Positions 17,883 to 26,474 of a stretch of 64,000 nt of DNA are shown one piece after another; within the stretch, counting starts at the first letter, position 1, and every line of letters begins with the position of its first letter. Source of the DNA: Candidatus Obscuribacter phosphatis. Lineage in GTDB: Bacteria > Cyanobacteriota > Vampirovibrionia > Obscuribacterales > Obscuribacteraceae. The stretch covers positions 2,259,819-2,323,818 of the forward strand of contig MOYA01000001.1 in assembly GCA_001899315.1 (NCBI GenBank). Reading direction: 5' to 3'. Both the position numbers and the translations under genes were made by a program. The notes under the pieces were generated by a model. The model was not told the DNA's origin. It saw only the letters and a list, made by a program, of their open reading frames with translations, and ran no database searches.

Positions 17883-19490
17883 ATGCAGAAAGGAAAGAGC
17901 TACTCTGCAAAATCGATTCAGATATTGCCGGGCAACCCGACTGCCACGGCAATACATCAGATTCTCACATGGGCTCTCGAGAATCTAGACAAGCAAGTAG
18001 AAGTAATTTGGCCCTCGTCAATCAAGGGCTCAGAGTATAAACTTATCGCCCATGCCGACCCTATGGGTGGTGACCCAAAATGGGCACTGGCCGTGTCGGA
18101 AAAAGGCAAGATGCAGAGCCTCTGGGATTTCGCATCTTGCGATTCGCTCTTGGTCTTTAACCGCATCGAAGCCTCTCTCAATGACCGAGAAGGGGCCGCC
18201 CAACCGGCACCGGGAGTGACCACCAGCGAAGAAGAAAAGGCGGAAGAAAAAGCTTTCTTTTATCTAAATGAAAATGCCGCCAAGCAAAGATCAACCGTGC
18301 CCATACCACCCATGGGGCAAGAATCTTCCCTGACTCGCACGGCAACTGTTCTAAACGGCGATCTTGCTTTTGTGCAGATTACCGCCTTATTGCAATCAAT
18401 CAACCTGGCCAAGATGACAGGTCGACTTGAGATAACTTCAGACAAAGGCACTGCCGAAGTCTTCTTCATAGAAGGGCAGCCCTTCCATGCCACCTCTCCT
18501 GAAAACAGAGGACCGGAATGTATTTATGAACTGGTCACATGGAAAGAGGGTCGCTTCTTCTTTCAGCCTAAAGTAATCACAAAGCAGCGCACCATCCATG
18601 ATACCTTAGATTCCTTGATCATGCAGGGCGCCCAAATCTTAGACAAGTACAACTTCCTCAAAAATAGCGGCTTTAAGCCCGATACCATTTTAGTCAAGCT
18701 CATTCCCAGCATTTCTGATGCCGAGCTGAAAAAATTAGTACAGCCGGCCATACCGGTCGACTTTGTCTTGCAAAGACGCTTTTATGACGCCGTCGACGGC
18801 AAATCAAGCACAAGAGAGATAGTCGAAAAACTAGGCTACCTGCGCAGTCAATGGGTGCCGGTCATGTGCAACATGCTTACCTGTGGACTGGCCGGTTTTG
18901 GTACCATCACTAAAAGAGTGGGCAACCTGCCGCCTCTCGAACCAAAGACTGTAGATTCTTCCGCGGTGCAACAGGTGATCATGTCGCTTAGGCGCGGCGA
19001 TACCGGCATGTTCAACTTCCCGGCTTTTCTATATTTCTTAGAGCAAGAATATTTCAGAGGACACAGATCGGGAAATCCGCTATCGGTAATTGTCTTTGAA
19101 ATGCGCGTAAAGAGCGGACCGAACGGCTCTATTCGCGAGCCACTACCCATAGGGGCACTAAGAGAAGCGGTTCTGCGCATCTCGCAGGCGAAAAGACATA
19201 ATGATTTATTGGCTCACTATGAGGCTTTCGACTATGCCTTGCTCTGCCCCGAAACCAAAGGGGAAGGAGCGAGAGTCTTTGCCAAAAGATTGGTCACGGC
19301 GCTGACCAAGACCCCCTTAGCCACAGGCGTTGATAGCCGCACCCTTTCACTTTCTTTCGGTGCCGCCTGTGTGCCCGAAGATTTCCTAGAGCTAGGTCTT
19401 TTGCTATCGGCGGCCGAAGCGGCTAAAACCAGCGCTCTCACCCAAGACAGCCCGGTCTTGCTGTATAGAGACCTGCAAGGCGGCGGCTAA
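17883..19490 (+). CDS. DUF4388 (PATAN) protein with degenerate GGDEF-like C-terminus
   Basis: The 535-residue cytosolic protein has a DUF4388/PATAN domain at about 158-252 (LAFVQITALLQSINLAKMTG, RLEITSDKGTAEVFFIEGQPFHA, a W..GRFFF strand). PATAN domains are found in cyanobacterial PatA-like and other response-regulator proteins and are thought to mediate protein contacts. Residues about 375-530 resemble a GGDEF/adenylate-cyclase-fold domain, with LSLSFGAACVPED as its last strand, but no GGDEF motif is present, so diguanylate cyclase activity is unlikely. The N-terminal 100 residues are unfamiliar. It is followed after one base by the DNA methyltransferase gene, so the two probably form an operon. 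Confidence 0.7.
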   Translation: MQKGKSYSAKSIQILPGNPTATAIHQILTWALENLDKQVEVIWPSSIKGSEYKLIAHADPMGGDPKWALAVSEKGKMQSLWDFASCDSLLVFNRIEASLNDREGAAQPAPGVTTSEEEKAEEKAFFYLNENAAKQRSTVPIPPMGQESSLTRTATVLNGDLAFVQITALLQSINLAKMTGRLEITSDKGTAEVFFIEGQPFHATSPENRGPECIYELVTWKEGRFFFQPKVITKQRTIHDTLDSLIMQGAQILDKYNFLKNSGFKPDTILVKLIPSISDAELKKLVQPAIPVDFVLQRRFYDAVDGKSSTREIVEKLGYLRSQWVPVMCNMLTCGLAGFGTITKRVGNLPPLEPKTVDSSAVQQVIMSLRRGDTGMFNFPAFLYFLEQEYFRGHRSGNPLSVIVFEMRVKSGPNGSIREPLPIGALREAVLRISQAKRHNDLLAHYEAFDYALLCPETKGEGARVFAKRLVTALTKTPLATGVDSRTLSLSFGAACVPEDFLELGLLLSAAEAAKTSALTQDSPVLLYRDLQGGG

Positions 19491-19491
19491 A

Positions 19492-22302
19492 ATGCTCGAT
19501 AAGTCTGAGCCAGCAGTTGAGCCGGCAGAAGATCTAACGAAGAACCTAAAGGGCTTAGCCAGAAAAGAAGCCGGCCAACTAAAAAACAAGCTCAATAAAG
19601 CAAGCCGACTCTTGTTCGGTCAAGCGGCACCCGGCGATTCAGCAAGATTGAGCTTGCTCATTATGCTGGGTGCTGCCACTATCTCAATCAAAACGGCGGC
19701 AAATTTGCGCCGCTTGCTTACTGAATTGCAGAGAGCACCGGAACAGAGAGCAGAAGATACAAGCAGCTTTGCCCAGAGCATTAACCAGAGCATTGACCAG
19801 AGCATCAAAGAATTAGAAGACAAAGACGATCAAACCCTTGAAACTGTTCTGGAGCTGCTTTCTCCAAATACTCTTGCCAAAGAGACTCTGTCCAAAAATC
19901 GCGAGGCAAAAAGAGGTGTTTTGCAGTTTATCGACCTTCTCAGCACAGCCTTTGAAGCCTTACAGCAACCAGAGAAAAAAGACTCCAACCGCCGCCTAGA
20001 AAAAGCCGACAAAGAAACAAGCGCTAGAGACTTGATAAAGTTCACCCAGGTGCTCACGCCTCTAGATATAGTATCGTTCATGGTGCAATATAATCTGGAC
20101 GCCTTGCTGGCAAATAGCGCTGGCAAGGCACTTGAAACCTTGAAGATTCTCGACCCGGCTTGCGGCACAGGCAATTTTCTTTTTGCCGCCCAAGAATATC
20201 TCTTGCCTCATTATCTAAAGAGGGGAGAAAGCAAGCAAGAAGCCTTTGCCAAGATCTGGCGGAATAATCTTTGGGGCATTGAAATCGACAGTTCTGCACT
20301 GGCCTGCCTCGGTTTACTGAGAGCCTTTAGTGCGATTCTGCACGGTCTGACAGCGCCAAAGCTTGAAGCAAACTTACTTTGTCTAGAAGACAAAACCATT
20401 GCCAATGGGCAGAAAACTTTACTGGGATCGCTCGATAAAAATGACAAACGCCTGACACCATTTCACGATTGCGACTTAGTTCTAGCCAATCCGCCTTATT
20501 TGGGGAGGCGTTTGCTCGATAGAGAACTAAAGAAAGCTTTGAAAGAAAACTATCCAGGCTGCCACAATGAGCTTGGCCACGCCTTTCTCAGCCGCGCCTT
20601 TGAACTTGTCAAAAATGGTGGTCGAGTCAGTTTCATAATGCAGAGCTCTATTCTTTCGCTACCGAGCGCTCGCACAATTAGAGAACAGATATTAACTAAT
20701 CACCTTGAAAATGTAGTGTTATTGGGCTCGGGCATTTTTCCCTTCTTAAGCGGAGAAAAGGCTGATAGCGCCATCTTGAACATACGACAAGCGGCTGACA
20801 ATGATGGAACAGGCAACGGAATAGAGGAAAGCAACCAGAGCGAAATCGGCAAAAGAGAAACCAGACAATTTGATCTGCGCAATATTGGCAGCGACCGCAG
20901 TCAAGCTTTTCAGTCAATCTTGCAAAACCGTGAGCCGCTGAGCAAATGCCAGGTCAGAAAGCAAGAAGATTTTCAAGCCCACGAAAGCAAGGCCTTCAAC
21001 TTTTCCAGACCGCGGGCGGCTTCTAAACTATATAACAGCCTGCCTAAGCTGGCTGACCTGGCTGAAATCAAGCAAGGCTTGGCCACCTCAGATAATGAAC
21101 GCTTTCTGCGCTATATCTGGGAAGTTGAAAAAGACCAGGTCGGAAAACGCTACCAACCTTATATAAAAGGGCGAGGCAATAAACGTTGGTATCATCCAAT
21201 CGACACGGTCATAGACTGGCAAGACGGAGGCGGGGAGCTAAAGAAAGCAGTTGAAGCCGCCTATCCCTATCTCAAGGGCCGGGTGCATTGGGTGGTCAAA
21301 AATGAAGACTTCTACTTCAAAGCCGGGCTCACCTTTTCCTTTGTCGGCACCAAGACCCTGGCTGTGCGCGAAATGCCGGCAGGTTGCATTTTCGACGTGG
21401 GTGGTTCAGCAATTTTCCCTGGTCAAATTGACCTTTACTTATTGCTTGCTTATTTAAACAGCAGCTTAGCTATGACCTTTGCCCAAGACATCAACCCCAC
21501 CATCAACTTTCAAGTGGGTGATCTAAAAAAACTACCAGTACCCAACTTTGCAGGGGCAGAAGCAGAAAAACTGAGAGACTTGGCTGTACAAGCCATCAAA
21601 GAGAGCAAGAAGCTGTTTATGCTTGAAGCACCACAGATAATACCAGCCCTGCAAGATGGCGAAACCATAGAACCAGAGTCTCAGGAATTTCCTCACTTTG
21701 AGTTATATACAGTAAACCAAGAAGGCTATCTGTCTTACCGCAAAGCGCATCATTTGGCGCTGGAAAAACTAATCGAACTAGATTCGGCAAGCAACGAGCT
21801 CACCCTCAAAATTGCAGCGCGGGGTATGACCCTTAGTGAACATACCGAGCTGATGAGCTGGGTTGACAACTTTCAGCGACCCGAGAATCAAAAGATCAAA
21901 GACAGCAAAGAATTTTGTCTGACCTTTATCTGTGCCCTATTGTATAAACAATTGAACAAAGAAGCGGTACTTGATCTTGCCAGATTCTTCGAACAAAGCT
22001 GTTTTGATAGGAACTACATAGAGACTCAACTGGGAGAAGAACTGCTCTCTTACGCAGCTAAGCTGAACGAGAAACTACCTTCGCTTTATCATCAGCAGCC
22101 GCCTTTCTTGGTCCTGCAACTTGGCGGCAAGTCATATGCAGCGGCAATGAGCTTGTTTAAACTGCCGACCCAAGAACTATTCAAAAAATTGCAAAACAAA
22201 TGCGGCGAGATCTCGCAAGAAGAGAGAACCAATCTTTTGCGCTTGCTAAAGGAAGCCGAGGGAAGATCCCGCAAGGTATTCGATTATCTCAAGCAGCAAT
22301 GA
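19492..22302 (+). CDS. N6-adenine DNA methyltransferase (Eco57I/TaqI-like, type IIG-type architecture)
   Basis: In this 936-residue protein the SAM-binding motif I is DPACGTGNFLF at about 221-231 and the catalytic motif IV is NPPY at 333-336, preceded by CDLVLA: a gamma-class N6-adenine methyltransferase. The region after about residue 500 (YIKGRGNKRWYHP, then FDVGGSAIFPG and LLAYLNSSLA) matches TaqI-C/type I S-like specificity domains. The first 190 residues are helical and show no PD-(D/E)XK nuclease motif that I can see. It could be a solitary methyltransferase, a BREX PglX relative or a type IIG enzyme with an unrecognised nuclease. None of pglZ, brxC or other phage-defence genes is adjacent. 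The gene starts one base after the DUF4388 gene. Confidence 0.85.
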   Translation: MLDKSEPAVEPAEDLTKNLKGLARKEAGQLKNKLNKASRLLFGQAAPGDSARLSLLIMLGAATISIKTAANLRRLLTELQRAPEQRAEDTSSFAQSINQSIDQSIKELEDKDDQTLETVLELLSPNTLAKETLSKNREAKRGVLQFIDLLSTAFEALQQPEKKDSNRRLEKADKETSARDLIKFTQVLTPLDIVSFMVQYNLDALLANSAGKALETLKILDPACGTGNFLFAAQEYLLPHYLKRGESKQEAFAKIWRNNLWGIEIDSSALACLGLLRAFSAILHGLTAPKLEANLLCLEDKTIANGQKTLLGSLDKNDKRLTPFHDCDLVLANPPYLGRRLLDRELKKALKENYPGCHNELGHAFLSRAFELVKNGGRVSFIMQSSILSLPSARTIREQILTNHLENVVLLGSGIFPFLSGEKADSAILNIRQAADNDGTGNGIEESNQSEIGKRETRQFDLRNIGSDRSQAFQSILQNREPLSKCQVRKQEDFQAHESKAFNFSRPRAASKLYNSLPKLADLAEIKQGLATSDNERFLRYIWEVEKDQVGKRYQPYIKGRGNKRWYHPIDTVIDWQDGGGELKKAVEAAYPYLKGRVHWVVKNEDFYFKAGLTFSFVGTKTLAVREMPAGCIFDVGGSAIFPGQIDLYLLLAYLNSSLAMTFAQDINPTINFQVGDLKKLPVPNFAGAEAEKLRDLAVQAIKESKKLFMLEAPQIIPALQDGETIEPESQEFPHFELYTVNQEGYLSYRKAHHLALEKLIELDSASNELTLKIAARGMTLSEHTELMSWVDNFQRPENQKIKDSKEFCLTFICALLYKQLNKEAVLDLARFFEQSCFDRNYIETQLGEELLSYAAKLNEKLPSLYHQQPPFLVLQLGGKSYAAAMSLFKLPTQELFKKLQNKCGEISQEERTNLLRLLKEAEGRSRKVFDYLKQQ

Positions 22303-23064
22303 CTAATAATTCTGACGCACAGTCTCATAGTCATTGCGAGTCCAGCTGTAGCCGCCTTGCACATTTGTATCGGCTATATACTCGGCTTCAAAACTGACAG
22401 TCTGTCTTTGCGAACCCTTTGGAAAAGTAAGACCGGGATTACCCTCTAAAGAAGAAATCACCCCAATGAGAATACGGTCGAAACGCTGTTTCCCAGAGGG
22501 TCTCGTGATTTCGGCAATAACATGTCTGTCTCTTGTGATAGTCACTTTCATTGTGGCCGAACCTCTAATCATAGCCACTTCTTGCCAGCGAGCATAAATT
22601 TCGGCACAAAGTTGCTTGTGCCAAGCTTCCCAAGCCAGGGTCAATTCTCTAGAGCCGCGCTCAGCACCAATATCGAACTTATTATTGGCGGCACTATCGA
22701 AGGCACCGCCGCTTAAGCGACTGTCGCTTTTGGCAGCAGCGGCAAACAGACTAGTATCGACCAGACCACTGGCTCTCTCGCCCGAAAATGAGCTTGGGGC
22801 AATGGTGTTTGTAGAAGAAGCCCGGGCGGCAAAGCGAGAAGGTGCGGTGGGAGGGGCTGTATCGCTTTTGCTGTCGGCAGACACTGTTGCCGGTCGAGAA
22901 AGCCTCGTGGTGGGCTGACCGACACCGTTCATGAGAACGCCGCCTTTCAAGACCTCAGCCGCCTCACAAGTTTGGCTTTGCCCTTGAAAGAGAAAGAGTG
23001 CTAATGCCAAAACCAAAGTGGCCTTGCCTAAACCTTCGACTTTTCTCTCATCAAACGGACTCAT
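22303..23064 (-). CDS. Secreted protein with TonB-C-like C-terminus
   Basis: The 253-residue product has a signal peptide (LVLALALFLFQGQSQTCEA, about residues 17-35), a Ser/Ala-rich linker and a C-terminal domain of about 100 residues. That domain begins AWHKQLCAEIYARWQEV and continues with TMKVTITRDRHVIAEI and PKGSQRQTVSFEAEY, as in TonB/TolA C-terminal domains. The layout and domain resemble the protein at 11919, so the two are paralogues. It has no membrane anchor beyond the signal and no ExbBD neighbours. The stop adjoins the stop of the methyltransferase gene on the other strand, with no room for a terminator. Confidence 0.6.
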   Translation of the reverse strand: MSPFDERKVEGLGKATLVLALALFLFQGQSQTCEAAEVLKGGVLMNGVGQPTTRLSRPATVSADSKSDTAPPTAPSRFAARASSTNTIAPSSFSGERASGLVDTSLFAAAAKSDSRLSGGAFDSAANNKFDIGAERGSRELTLAWEAWHKQLCAEIYARWQEVAMIRGSATMKVTITRDRHVIAEITRPSGKQRFDRILIGVISSLEGNPGLTFPKGSQRQTVSFEAEYIADTNVQGGYSWTRNDYETVRQNY

Positions 23065-23276
23065 TTTCGAACCCTCAAACTTTGCTTGACACTGAAGATA
23101 GAGGACGGAACCAGAGGAAGGCTGTTCCCTGCAAATAGTTTAGATTAATACTTGCCCAAGACAAAAGCCGAAGGTTGGAACTCGGCAACCTTAACAATTC
23201 AAAAATATTTCCTTAACCACACCTTTCCCAGACTACACTCATCATATATGCATGAATCTCCTAATAAGGATCAGTC

Positions 23277-23375
23277 ATGGAACTGGCAATTGGAATATCA
23301 CTCACCGCTGCATGCTCGTTCATCGCCCTTTGGATTAACGACCGTTTCAACGTCGGCGGCGAGCTCAAAGAATAA
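23277..23375 (+). CDS. Single-helix microprotein, 32 residues
   Basis: ATG at 23277 follows AAGGA (about 23266-23270) at good spacing and opens a 32-codon frame ending TAA at 23373-23375. The product is one hydrophobic helix (LAIGISLTAACSFIALWI, residues 3-20) with a short polar tail containing FNVGGELKE. Size and topology resemble cyanobacterial single-helix membrane subunits in a loose way, but I do not claim homology. It sits in an otherwise empty gap of about 320 bp between two minus-strand genes, which supports a real gene. No function can be assigned. Confidence 0.5.
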   Translation: MELAIGISLTAACSFIALWINDRFNVGGELKE

Positions 23376-23388
23376 CTGCACCGGTTGG

Positions 23389-24612
23389 CTAAAAAACCGA
23401 ATTGCGATTGGCCCAGACAAAGCGCTTTAAGAGCGGGGCCGGTCTGAAACGCTCGCCGTAAATTTGGAAATTTTCTTCCATCCTTTGCAAACACTGCTTC
23501 AGTCCCATATCGGAAGCCAATTCCAAAGGTCCTTTGCGCATACCAAGACCTGCCTTCAGGGCTGAATCTAAATCTTCAGGCTGGCAGATTCTCTCTTGCA
23601 AAGCCAGAAAAGCCTCGTTGATCATGGGCAAGAAGAGATTCTCGACTTGCATCTTTCCTTTAGCCGGGGTCTCGAAGCGGGCAACTCTTTCGATTAATTC
23701 ACTGAGCTGGGGATTAACACCGCTGCGCTTCTTATCGCCGTCATAGGCATAAAAGCCAGCCCCTGTTTTCTGCCCGAGCACTCCGCTTTCCACCATAACT
23801 TCCAAAAGCTGGGGCACGGCAAAGCGTGGACCATACTCCTGCCAGTTATAACGAGCCACACTCAAACCAATATCGGCGCCGTTCATGTCTCTCAAAGCCA
23901 AGGGTCCTATGGGCATTACATAGTCGACCACGGCCTGATCAATCTCTTCCACACCGGCCAAACCACTGGTCAAAACATAAAGCGACTCATTCATATAGCG
24001 CCCAAGTAAGCGATTTACCAAGAAGGAAGCACATTCTTCCACTCTTACAGCTAACTTACCGATAGAAGCAGCTAAATTGAGAGCGTAGAGAACGGTTTCG
24101 TGCGAAGTTTCTAGACCAGGTACAACCTCAACCAATTTCATAATGTGAGCGGGGTTGAAGAAGTGCATACCCAGTACTTTATCGGCGCGCCGAGTAAAGG
24201 ACCCAAGTTGGGTAATCGATAGACTGGAAGTATTTGAAGCCAGGATGCAATCAAGATTGCACCATTCATCTAAAGCTTCAAAAATAGCTTTCTTTACTTC
24301 GATGTTTTCAGATGCCGCTTCAATTACCAGCTCGACATCGGCGAAATTCTCATAGTCGGTGGTGCCCGAGATGCGCTCTCTGATGGCTAAACTCTCTTCT
24401 TCACTGAGTCCCTTTTTACGGCGACCGGCAAGCATTCTTTCTATATTGGCATAGCCCTTTTCCAGAAACTCCTGTGAAGTCTCTTTCACTAAGACAGAAT
24501 GCCCTTTCTGAGCAAATGTTAGGGCAATAGAAGAGCCCATTGTGCCGGCACCAACCACGGCAATTTGGGCTAAAGCCCGGTCTTTTACGCCTTCAGCATA
24601 ATCAAAGTCCAT
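23389..24612 (-). CDS. 3-hydroxyacyl-CoA dehydrogenase
   Basis: The 407-residue protein has an NAD-binding Rossmann fold at the N-terminus (IAVVGAGTMGSSIALTFAQKGH), the LVIEAASENIEVKKAIF block, ASNTSSLSIT and the GMHFFNPAHIMKLVEVV motif with the catalytic His. This matches 3-hydroxybutyryl/acyl-CoA dehydrogenases. It is longer than the basic 280-residue form because the C-terminal dimerisation domain is duplicated: one copy ends near GQKTGAGFYAYDGDKK, and the second includes NEAFLALQE and GLGMRKGPLELAS. Role: oxidation of 3-hydroxyacyl-CoA in fatty acid or butyrate-type metabolism. No thiolase or hydratase is adjacent. Confidence 0.9.
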   Translation of the reverse strand: MDFDYAEGVKDRALAQIAVVGAGTMGSSIALTFAQKGHSVLVKETSQEFLEKGYANIERMLAGRRKKGLSEEESLAIRERISGTTDYENFADVELVIEAASENIEVKKAIFEALDEWCNLDCILASNTSSLSITQLGSFTRRADKVLGMHFFNPAHIMKLVEVVPGLETSHETVLYALNLAASIGKLAVRVEECASFLVNRLLGRYMNESLYVLTSGLAGVEEIDQAVVDYVMPIGPLALRDMNGADIGLSVARYNWQEYGPRFAVPQLLEVMVESGVLGQKTGAGFYAYDGDKKRSGVNPQLSELIERVARFETPAKGKMQVENLFLPMINEAFLALQERICQPEDLDSALKAGLGMRKGPLELASDMGLKQCLQRMEENFQIYGERFRPAPLLKRFVWANRNSVF

Positions 24613-24996
24613 CTCTGGTCATCTGCCTTTTTGTTTGCGCCAATTCTATGTATAAGCAGCTAAATATTAATGCAAGCCGGGTGCAGAAATTTTGCAGCAA
24701 GCCTGCCTGACATCTGGGCCCAGACTACCTTAAAAAGCGGCCCGGTTTTTCAAGCCGAGACCGGAAAGCAAGTTACAGGGGAGCTTTGCAAGATCACAAT
24801 TAATCACTTGACATCCCTGAATTTATTAAACAGTTATAGCTTTTTTGCAATACTTCGTTAAAATAAATGCACACTAAAGCTTATTCACTTTCATAGCACC
24901 AATCGAAAGTAACTGATCTAACTACTGCCTCCCCGGCTTATTGTTCAGTGCTCTATTTCGGCATCCTTTTCTCGTGGCATATGCCAGGAGGCGATT
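24613..24996. other. 384-bp intergenic region without a convincing gene
   Basis: This gap separates the divergent dehydrogenase (minus) and small membrane protein (plus) genes. It contains TTGACA at 24808-24813 in an AT-rich stretch with TTATAG at 24834-24839, but the 20-base spacer is long, so the promoter is only possible. AGGAGG at 24986-24991 is a strong ribosome site for the TTG start at 24997. I see no RNA gene or repeat. Confidence 0.4.
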
Positions 24997-25461
24997 TTGT
25001 TCGCTTATCTGATTATTGCAATCGAACTAGCCATTCTATATACAGTCTTCTGGTACGTATTCCTTAGAGAACCACGTCCCTATAAAATTCGCGAGAATAT
25101 CTGGGGCAATTATCAAGAAGGAAACAGAGCAGGCAGCTTCGAAAGTGCATGTGCCGCTTGCGAAACTGTCTCGCAAAAGAATCTGAATGATTGGAAAAAC
25201 GAGCTTGCCATAAAAGCCGAATGGCAAGTAGAAGAAATACACACTTTAGAGAAATCTGTTGACAGCCCCGAGTTGCGCATAGCTAGAGCAATAAGACCAA
25301 TTGAACTGCAACGCAGCCCCAAGAAAGGGGTTGAAAAGATTGTTCTCAATTCTTGCCGGCACCTGGACGGAGACGACGCCACCACCAGCGAAGCCAAGAG
25401 TATTAGTTTTCTGGCAAAATTAAGTGAGACTATAAACACGCTCTCGACTAAATTGCCCTGA
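24997..25461 (+). CDS. Small membrane-anchored protein of unknown function
   Basis: A single N-terminal transmembrane helix (YLIIAIELAILYTVFWYVFL, about residues 4-23) is followed by about 130 soluble, charged residues with two nearby Cys (ACAACETV). The product has 154 residues. The start is TTG at 24997, five bases after a perfect AGGAGG. The soluble part probably faces the cytosol, as positive residues follow the helix. I do not recognise a family. It lies 14 bp before the OppF-type ATPase gene and may be co-transcribed with it. Confidence 0.6.
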   Translation: MFAYLIIAIELAILYTVFWYVFLREPRPYKIRENIWGNYQEGNRAGSFESACAACETVSQKNLNDWKNELAIKAEWQVEEIHTLEKSVDSPELRIARAIRPIELQRSPKKGVEKIVLNSCRHLDGDDATTSEAKSISFLAKLSETINTLSTKLP

Positions 25462-25475
25462 AAACAGGAAAGCAG

Positions 25476-26474
25476 ATGCCCCAAGAAGAAAATGCCCGCG
25501 CCCTGGTCGAAATTAGAAATCTGACCAAGCACTTCCCCATTCGCAAAGGCTTCTTTAATAAAGAATGTGGGGCAGTACGGGCATTGAGCGGGGTCAACCT
25601 CGATATTTTCGAAGGCGAAACCTTAGGCTTGGTTGGTGAATCAGGTTGCGGCAAATCCACCTTGGGTAGAGTGATGCTGCGTCTTATGGGCGCCACCGAT
25701 GGTCAGGTCAAGTTCCAAGGTCAGAACATAATGGACTTAGACAATAAGGCCCTTAAGCCACTGCGCAAAGAGATGCAGATTGTCTTTCAAAACCCCTATG
25801 CCAGCCTAGACCCACGCATGACAGTGGAACAGATTTTGGCCGAGCCCCTGCAAGTACATTCGCTTTTCCAGGGTGCCGCTTTGCGGGCTGAAGCCGAGAG
25901 GCTGATTAGTCTTGTTGGTCTCAAAAAAGAAATGCTAGACCGTTATCCTCACGAATTTTCAGGAGGTCAGCGTCAACGTATAGGCATTGCCAGGGCTCTA
26001 GCCCTAAGGCCAAAACTGATAGTAGCCGACGAACCGGTTTCGGCTCTAGATGTGAGCGTGCAAGCCCAGATTCTCAATTTGCTTGTCGACCTCAAAAACG
26101 AATTCAAGCTCACCTATCTTTTCATCGCCCATAATCTAGATGTGGTGCGCTATATCAGCGACCGAATCGCAGTCATGTACCTGGGGCGGGTGGTTGAGAT
26201 TGGGCAAACCAGCCAGGTCTACGGCATGCCCTTGCATCCTTACGCCAAAGCTTTGATATCGGCAGCACCGGTACCTGATCCTGATTTTGACCGGAGCAGT
26301 CGCATTATTTTGACAGGCGATCTGCCAAGTCCAGCCAATCCGCCTTCTGGCTGCGCCTTTCATACACGCTGCCCTATGGCTAGAGAGCGCTGCAAAACTG
26401 AAGTGCCAGAGTTGAGAGAGATTCAACCTGGTCATAGCTCAGCCTGTCACTTTGCCGAAGAACTCTTAACTTAG
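25476..26474 (+). CDS. Oligopeptide/dipeptide ABC transporter ATP-binding protein (OppF/DppF type)
   Basis: The 332-residue ABC ATPase has Walker A GESGCGKST at about 54-62, the Q-loop in IVFQNPYASLDPR, the signature FSGGQRQRIGIARAL and Walker B LIVADEPVSALD. The C-terminal segment with SGCAFHTRCPMARERC is the oligopeptide-transporter extension (OppC-type PF08352) specific to OppD/OppF/DppF proteins. Such a subunit works with OppB, OppC, OppD and a binding protein, none of which is adjacent, so the partners must be elsewhere. The last bases overlap the 3' end of the convergent replication-relaxation gene by 4 bp. Confidence 0.92.
   Translation: MPQEENARALVEIRNLTKHFPIRKGFFNKECGAVRALSGVNLDIFEGETLGLVGESGCGKSTLGRVMLRLMGATDGQVKFQGQNIMDLDNKALKPLRKEMQIVFQNPYASLDPRMTVEQILAEPLQVHSLFQGAALRAEAERLISLVGLKKEMLDRYPHEFSGGQRQRIGIARALALRPKLIVADEPVSALDVSVQAQILNLLVDLKNEFKLTYLFIAHNLDVVRYISDRIAVMYLGRVVEIGQTSQVYGMPLHPYAKALISAAPVPDPDFDRSSRIILTGDLPSPANPPSGCAFHTRCPMARERCKTEVPELREIQPGHSSACHFAEELLT

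Noticed and set aside
17831..18040. Open frame starting at the dapL stop
   Set aside because: It begins inside the hairpin region after dapL, is short and low in coding character, and overlaps the well-supported DUF4388 gene in another frame.
19492..22302. BREX or restriction-modification island
   Set aside because: No pglZ, brxC, brxL, nuclease or specificity gene is next to the methyltransferase, so a complete defence system is not supported in this window.
23382..23399. CGGTT/AACCG hairpin between the microprotein and the dehydrogenase
   Set aside because: A 5-bp stem with an 8-base loop and no T-run is within chance expectation.
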